Shown: one piece after another, positions 22,465-25,101 of the stretch
How positions within the stretch are numbered: the stretch's first letter is position 1
Layout of the letters: each line of letters opens with the position of its first letter
DNA from: Nitrospirota bacterium
Lineage (GTDB): Bacteria; Nitrospirota; Thermodesulfovibrionia; UBA6902; DSMQ01
NCBI GenBank assembly: GCA_016207865.1
Contig: JACQZD010000015.1
Span: 1-25,101, forward strand
Direction of reading: 5' to 3'
DNA length: 25,101 nucleotides
Position numbers and translations under genes: made by a program
The notes under the pieces: generated by a model
Databases searched by the model: none
What the model was told of the DNA's origin: nothing
Seen by the model: the letters and a program-made list of their open reading frames with translations, nothing else

Positions 22465-22752
22465 TTACCCAAACCCGTACTTTACTTCAAAACTTGAGAA
22501 CTCTCCTGTATAGCCAAGCCATTTTTCATCAATATTACTTACGCGCGCGCCGGGAGGTCCCTTATGACACCATGCAACTGCTGTCTTAAGCCTATCCTCC
22601 GTACCTTCAAAAACAGCCTCAACACTGCCGTCAGGCATATTTCTCACCCAGCCGGTCAGCCCAAGCCCGCGAGCCATATCCCTTGTGCCGGCCCTGAAAA
22701 ATACCCCCTGAACAAAACCCCTGATGCGCAAATGCACCCTGCCCTTTTCCAT
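22465..22752 (-). CDS. acylphosphatase
   Basis: 95 residues from ATG 22752; the longer frame upstream is AT-rich noise. RGFVQGVFFRAGTRDMARGLGLTGWVRNMPDGSVEAVFEG contains the phosphate-binding loop with the conserved Arg and the Asn of the family. Acylphosphatases hydrolyse carboxyl-phosphate bonds such as acetyl phosphate and are cytosolic. The C-terminus reads EFSSFEVKYGFG, near the expected F-x-[IV]-x-x-G end. There is no Shine-Dalgarno sequence; a TATAAT ends seven bases before the ATG. Confidence 0.93.
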   Translation of the reverse strand: MEKGRVHLRIRGFVQGVFFRAGTRDMARGLGLTGWVRNMPDGSVEAVFEGTEDRLKTAVAWCHKGPPGARVSNIDEKWLGYTGEFSSFEVKYGFG

Positions 22753-22759
22753 GAAAATT

Positions 22760-22765
22760 ATTATA
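22760..22765 (-). promoter_or_regulatory. -10 box of acylphosphatase, apparently leaderless
   Basis: Consensus TATAAT (22765-22760) is seven bases before the ATG. A possible -35, TTTATC (22788-22783), is weak. Confidence 0.5.
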
Positions 22766-22894
22766 ACAAAAACAGTAGATATGATAAAAATCATTGAAAT
22801 TTTGCAGATTTGATGATGTAATATACTAAACAGCAGGAGTGTAAAAGTTTAAAATAGAAATAAGTTAGTAAGTCTTTACTAACCGATATCTGTC

Positions 22895-22970
22895 GTCATT
22901 GCCCGACTTGATCGGGCAATCCAGAAAATAAAGAAGGAATCTGGATTCTCCGGTCAAGCCGGAGAATGAC
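22895..22970. repeat. palindromic dispersed element upstream of the flavodiiron gene
   Basis: gtcattgcccgacttgatcgggcaatccag and ctggattctccggtcaagccggagaatgac halves form two hairpins. Same architecture as the elements at 18733, 19509 and 24154. Confidence 0.85.
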
Positions 22971-23041
22971 AATATATAGGTCTATACAAGCCTATGACAA
23001 CTGGTTTTAAACATTTTCATTTTCAGCAAAGGAGTGAATTG

Positions 23042-24127
23042 ATGAATGCCGTAGAAATTAAATCAAACATATACTGGGTAGGCGCTATTGACTGGGGCAT
23101 CAGGGATTTTCACGGCTATATTACCCAGAATGGAACTACTTACAACAATTATCTCATCATGGATGAACAGGTCACCCTGCTTGATACTGTCAAATATGAT
23201 TTTGCAGGCACAACCATTGACAATATTAGAAGCGTCGTAGAGCCGTCAAAGATAAAAAACATAATCATAAACCATATAGAACCCGACCATGTAAGCAGCC
23301 TTGATAAGATTATGGCGCTTACGCCCGAGGCAGTCATATATATCACTGCGATGGGAAAGAAAGGGCTTGACAGGCTCTTTGATACATCGGCATGGAAATT
23401 CAGGATTGTTAAAACAGGCGATACATTAAATACAGGCCGATATAATTTGATGTTCATTGAAACGCCGATGATCCACTGGCCTGACTCCATGATGACCTAT
23501 GTCAAAGAGGCGCGGCTCCTGATATCTCAGGACGCGTTTGGACAGCATTTTGCTTCGGCCGGCAGGTTTGACGATGAGTTTCTTTCGTGCTTTTCAGCGG
23601 CTGAGCTTGAGGATGCGGTAAAAGATTATTATGCAAATATACTGATGCCTTTCGGAAAGCTGATTAAATCCAAAATTGCCGAAATTCAGAAACTCGGCTT
23701 AGAAATAGACATGATTGCGCCTGACCACGGAATAATCTGGAGAAAAGACCCGTTAAAGATAATCAATATGTATCTTGACATGGTAAACGGGAAGGCAGAC
23801 CTGAGCGTTGTCATTATTTATGATACAATGTGGCACAGCACCGAGCAGATGACGCTTCCGATAATGCAGGGCATCAAAGATGAAGAAATTGAGTGCAGGG
23901 TAATTAAATTACGGGCCACGCAGGTAAGCGCGGCCATCAAGGAATTTTGGAAGGCGCGCGGCGGCGCGGTAAAAGGCGCTTATGATGAATTCAGGAAAAT
24001 GGGACTTGAAATCTTTGAGCCCGGAATACAGGTTCTCTACAAGACGTCATCTGCAGACGAGAAAAAATGTTATGAGTTCGGGAGGGAATTCGCAAGGAAA
24101 GTTAAAGAATATCATCAGAAGTTTTAA
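23042..24127 (+). CDS. flavodiiron protein (FprA type) with a deleted flavodoxin core
   Basis: 361 residues from ATG 23042, which follows aaaggag; typical FprA has about 400. The metallo-beta-lactamase-like domain keeps all diiron ligands: H78, E80, D82, H83 (NHIEPDH), H145 (MIHWPD), D164 (SQDAFGQH) and H229 (APDHGIIW). The flavodoxin domain begins normally with its phosphate loop (VVIIYDTMWHSTEQM, ~256-270). At about residue 307 it jumps from KEFWKARG to GAVKGAYDEFRKMGLEIFEPG. The family's SPTxNNG and GSYGW-type FMN-binding loops, some 40 residues, are missing without a frameshift. Normal FprA reduces O2 or NO with electrons from rubredoxin, which is encoded downstream. This copy may not hold FMN well. 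Confidence 0.9.
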   Translation: MNAVEIKSNIYWVGAIDWGIRDFHGYITQNGTTYNNYLIMDEQVTLLDTVKYDFAGTTIDNIRSVVEPSKIKNIIINHIEPDHVSSLDKIMALTPEAVIYITAMGKKGLDRLFDTSAWKFRIVKTGDTLNTGRYNLMFIETPMIHWPDSMMTYVKEARLLISQDAFGQHFASAGRFDDEFLSCFSAAELEDAVKDYYANILMPFGKLIKSKIAEIQKLGLEIDMIAPDHGIIWRKDPLKIINMYLDMVNGKADLSVVIIYDTMWHSTEQMTLPIMQGIKDEEIECRVIKLRATQVSAAIKEFWKARGGAVKGAYDEFRKMGLEIFEPGIQVLYKTSSADEKKCYEFGREFARKVKEYHQKF

Positions 24128-24153
24128 CTTTATTAACCACTGTTTTGTATGTC

Positions 24154-24252
24154 GTCATTCCCGCGAAGGCGGGAATCCAGGATTAAAAAGTTTTGGTTCA
24201 CCCGATTAAACCGGAGGACAACGTCTGGATTCCGCATCAAGTGCGGAATGAC
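24154..24252. repeat. palindromic dispersed element between flavodiiron and rubredoxin genes
   Basis: gtcattcccgcgaaggcgggaatccag at the left and ctggattccgcatcaagtgcggaatgac at the right form two hairpins around a longer middle. It lies inside what should be one operon. Confidence 0.85.
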
Positions 24253-24301
24253 AAAAACAAAGTTTTAATTGCAGTTTCCGGATAAAGGAGGTTAGCAGAC
24301 C

Positions 24302-24433
24302 ATGTGGAAGTGTTCAGTATGCGGCTATGAGTATCACGAAGCTGAAGAAGGCACTCCGTTTGAGCAGCTTCCTGCAGACTGGAAGTGTCCTGTATGCAAT
24401 GCCCCTAAAGAGGCATTTGTGAAGGTGTGGTAG
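24302..24433 (+). CDS. rubredoxin-like protein
   Basis: A short gene of 43 residues: two knuckles, WKCSVCGYEYHE near the start and WKCPVCNAPKEAF near the end, supply the four Cys of an Fe(SCys)4 site. It is shorter than a classical 52-54-residue rubredoxin, mainly between the knuckles, as in rubredoxin-like domains of rubrerythrins. aaaggagg (24285-24291) lies ten bases before the ATG. It probably passes electrons to the flavodiiron protein encoded just upstream. A palindromic element separates the two genes. The stop TAG is in frame with the next coding region. Confidence 0.9.
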   Translation: MWKCSVCGYEYHEAEEGTPFEQLPADWKCPVCNAPKEAFVKVW

Positions 24434-24439
24434 ATTTTA

Positions 24440-25084
24440 ATACGCAAGAAACAAATAAAGGAGCTGCTGCAAGACAAAAAGTTTAATGAATTAGCCGGAT
24501 TAGCAGCGCGGGAAAAAGGCGTCCTGCGCCTGCTGGTTTCCATGACTTATGATAAGCACAGCATTATCTCGTGGAGAGCCATTGAGGCTGTCGGCCTAAT
24601 AACAGGCCGTTTGTCAATGACAAATCCTGAGATCGTCAGAAATTTGATAGGCAGGCTTCTTTGGATGATAAGAGATGAGTCAGGAGGCATCGGCTGGAGC
24701 TCACCTGAAATGCTCGGGGAGATAGTGAGAAACAGCCCCGGATTATTTCCTGATATTGCTCCGGTAATTGTCTCTTTCCATGATGAGAAGATGCTCACAG
24801 CCGGTGTGCTCCGGGCCATCGGCAGGATAGGGAAAATTAATTCAGAGTTTGCTGAATATGCCAATCCCATTGCCGGCAAATACCTTTGCGATCCTGACCC
24901 GGTGATTCGCGGATATGCGGCTTGGGCGCTCGGTGAGACAGGAACTTCTGAATCAGTCAATGCTCTCAAAAAACTTCAGAATGACGGCAGTGTTATTACC
25001 ATTTATGCCGAGAGTGAATTAAAGAAAATAACTGTCGGAAGGATTGCAAAAGAGGCAATAGAAAAAATTACAATTCGCAATTAA
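24440..25084 (+). CDS. HEAT-repeat protein, start codon uncertain
   Basis: The conventional start is ATG 24542 (180 residues), but coding sequence clearly continues upstream: KKQIKELLQDKKFNELAGLAAREKGVLRLLVSMTYDK reads like the normal N-terminal helix pair of this family. The open frame reaches back to the rubredoxin TAG and has no ATG, GTG or TTG. ATA 24440 gives (M)RKKQIKELL; ATT 24434 has AAGGTG six bases upstream. The rest is helical HEAT-type: HSIISWRAIEAVGLI, RLLWMIRDESGGIGWSSPEMLGEIVR, VLRAIGRIGKIN, PDPVIRGYAAWALGETGTSESVNALKKL. Such scaffolds bind other proteins; the role is unknown. The last residues (IRN) and stop lie in a heptamer block at the window edge. Confidence 0.8.
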   Translation: MRKKQIKELLQDKKFNELAGLAAREKGVLRLLVSMTYDKHSIISWRAIEAVGLITGRLSMTNPEIVRNLIGRLLWMIRDESGGIGWSSPEMLGEIVRNSPGLFPDIAPVIVSFHDEKMLTAGVLRAIGRIGKINSEFAEYANPIAGKYLCDPDPVIRGYAAWALGETGTSESVNALKKLQNDGSVITIYAESELKKITVGRIAKEAIEKITIRN

Positions 25085-25099
25085 CAATTATCAATTATT
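25072..25099. repeat. four tandem heptamers at the window end
   Basis: aattcgc, aattaac, aattatc, aattatt in one phase, overlapping the last codons of the HEAT-repeat gene. The block may continue beyond the window. Confidence 0.75.
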
Positions 25100-25101
25100 A
25101 A

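Noticed and set aside
24302..25084. Amber codon recoding giving a rubredoxin-HEAT fusion
   Set aside because: No evidence of pyrrolysine or suppressor decoding is visible, and rubredoxin ends naturally at the TAG; a near-cognate start is simpler. Kept only as an option in the finding.

Overview
The window looks like chromosomal DNA of an anaerobic, Gram-negative, probably uncultured bacterium. Nitrospirota (Thermodesulfovibrionia-like) or a deltaproteobacterial relative fits best. This is an inference from gene content: outer-membrane lipoproteins, a PagL-like outer-membrane enzyme, a multihaem cytochrome c, a flavodiiron protein with rubredoxin, the BioW route to pimeloyl-CoA, and a dense load of small palindromic repeats. 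No rRNA is present to confirm it.

Layout. 1-1317: 3' part of a B12-binding radical SAM enzyme. 1334-5820: an envelope block with a PagL-like lipid A deacylase, then three tandem genes of the CsgG/LpoB-like superfamily (CsgG-like secreted protein, DUF799/GNA1162-type lipoprotein, CsgG-like lipoprotein), then a convergent LolA/LolB-like lipoprotein. 6076-7383: the tRNA methylthiotransferase MtaB, bracketed by two direct copies of an 86-bp element. 7718-10366: a tRNA nucleotidyltransferase (CCA-enzyme class) fused to PAS, a Cys4 knuckle and two GAF domains. It is transcribed divergently from a TPR/cyclic-nucleotide-binding protein through overlapping promoters. 11223-17369 (minus): the translation operon thrS-infC-rpmI-rplT-pheS-pheT, with a ThrRS lacking TGS, an IF3 that appears to start at AUA, and a PheT lacking its EMAP-II-like tRNA-binding domain. 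17509-18578: a PilZ protein, a two-CW-type protein and tRNA-Val(GAC). 18675-22752 (minus): a tetrahaem cytochrome c, then bioB-bioW-lipid kinase with 4-bp overlaps, then acylphosphatase. 23042-25084: an oxygen-detoxification unit (flavodiiron protein with an internally deleted flavodoxin domain, rubredoxin) and a HEAT-repeat protein.

Three repeat systems overlay the genes. (1) Six elements bounded by gtcattcc/ggaatgac-type inverted ends. One lies in the 3' end of the cytochrome gene between two perfect 56-bp direct repeats. (2) Six intergenic blocks of in-phase 7-bp repeats with a GTTA/TAAC core, several switching orientation in the middle. (3) A 48-bp palindromic element inserted in frame in the lipid kinase.

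Two expression features recur. Four genes have no Shine-Dalgarno sequence and a -10-like hexamer 5-7 nt before the ATG, suggesting leaderless mRNAs. Up to three genes (infC, and possibly thrS and the HEAT gene) seem to use AUA/AUU/AUC starts. The most novel single item is the tRNA nucleotidyltransferase-PAS-GAF-GAF fusion paired with a cNMP-binding protein, which suggests signal-controlled tRNA 3'-end maturation or a repurposed nucleotidyltransferase. All readings were made by eye from the sequence and no database search was run.
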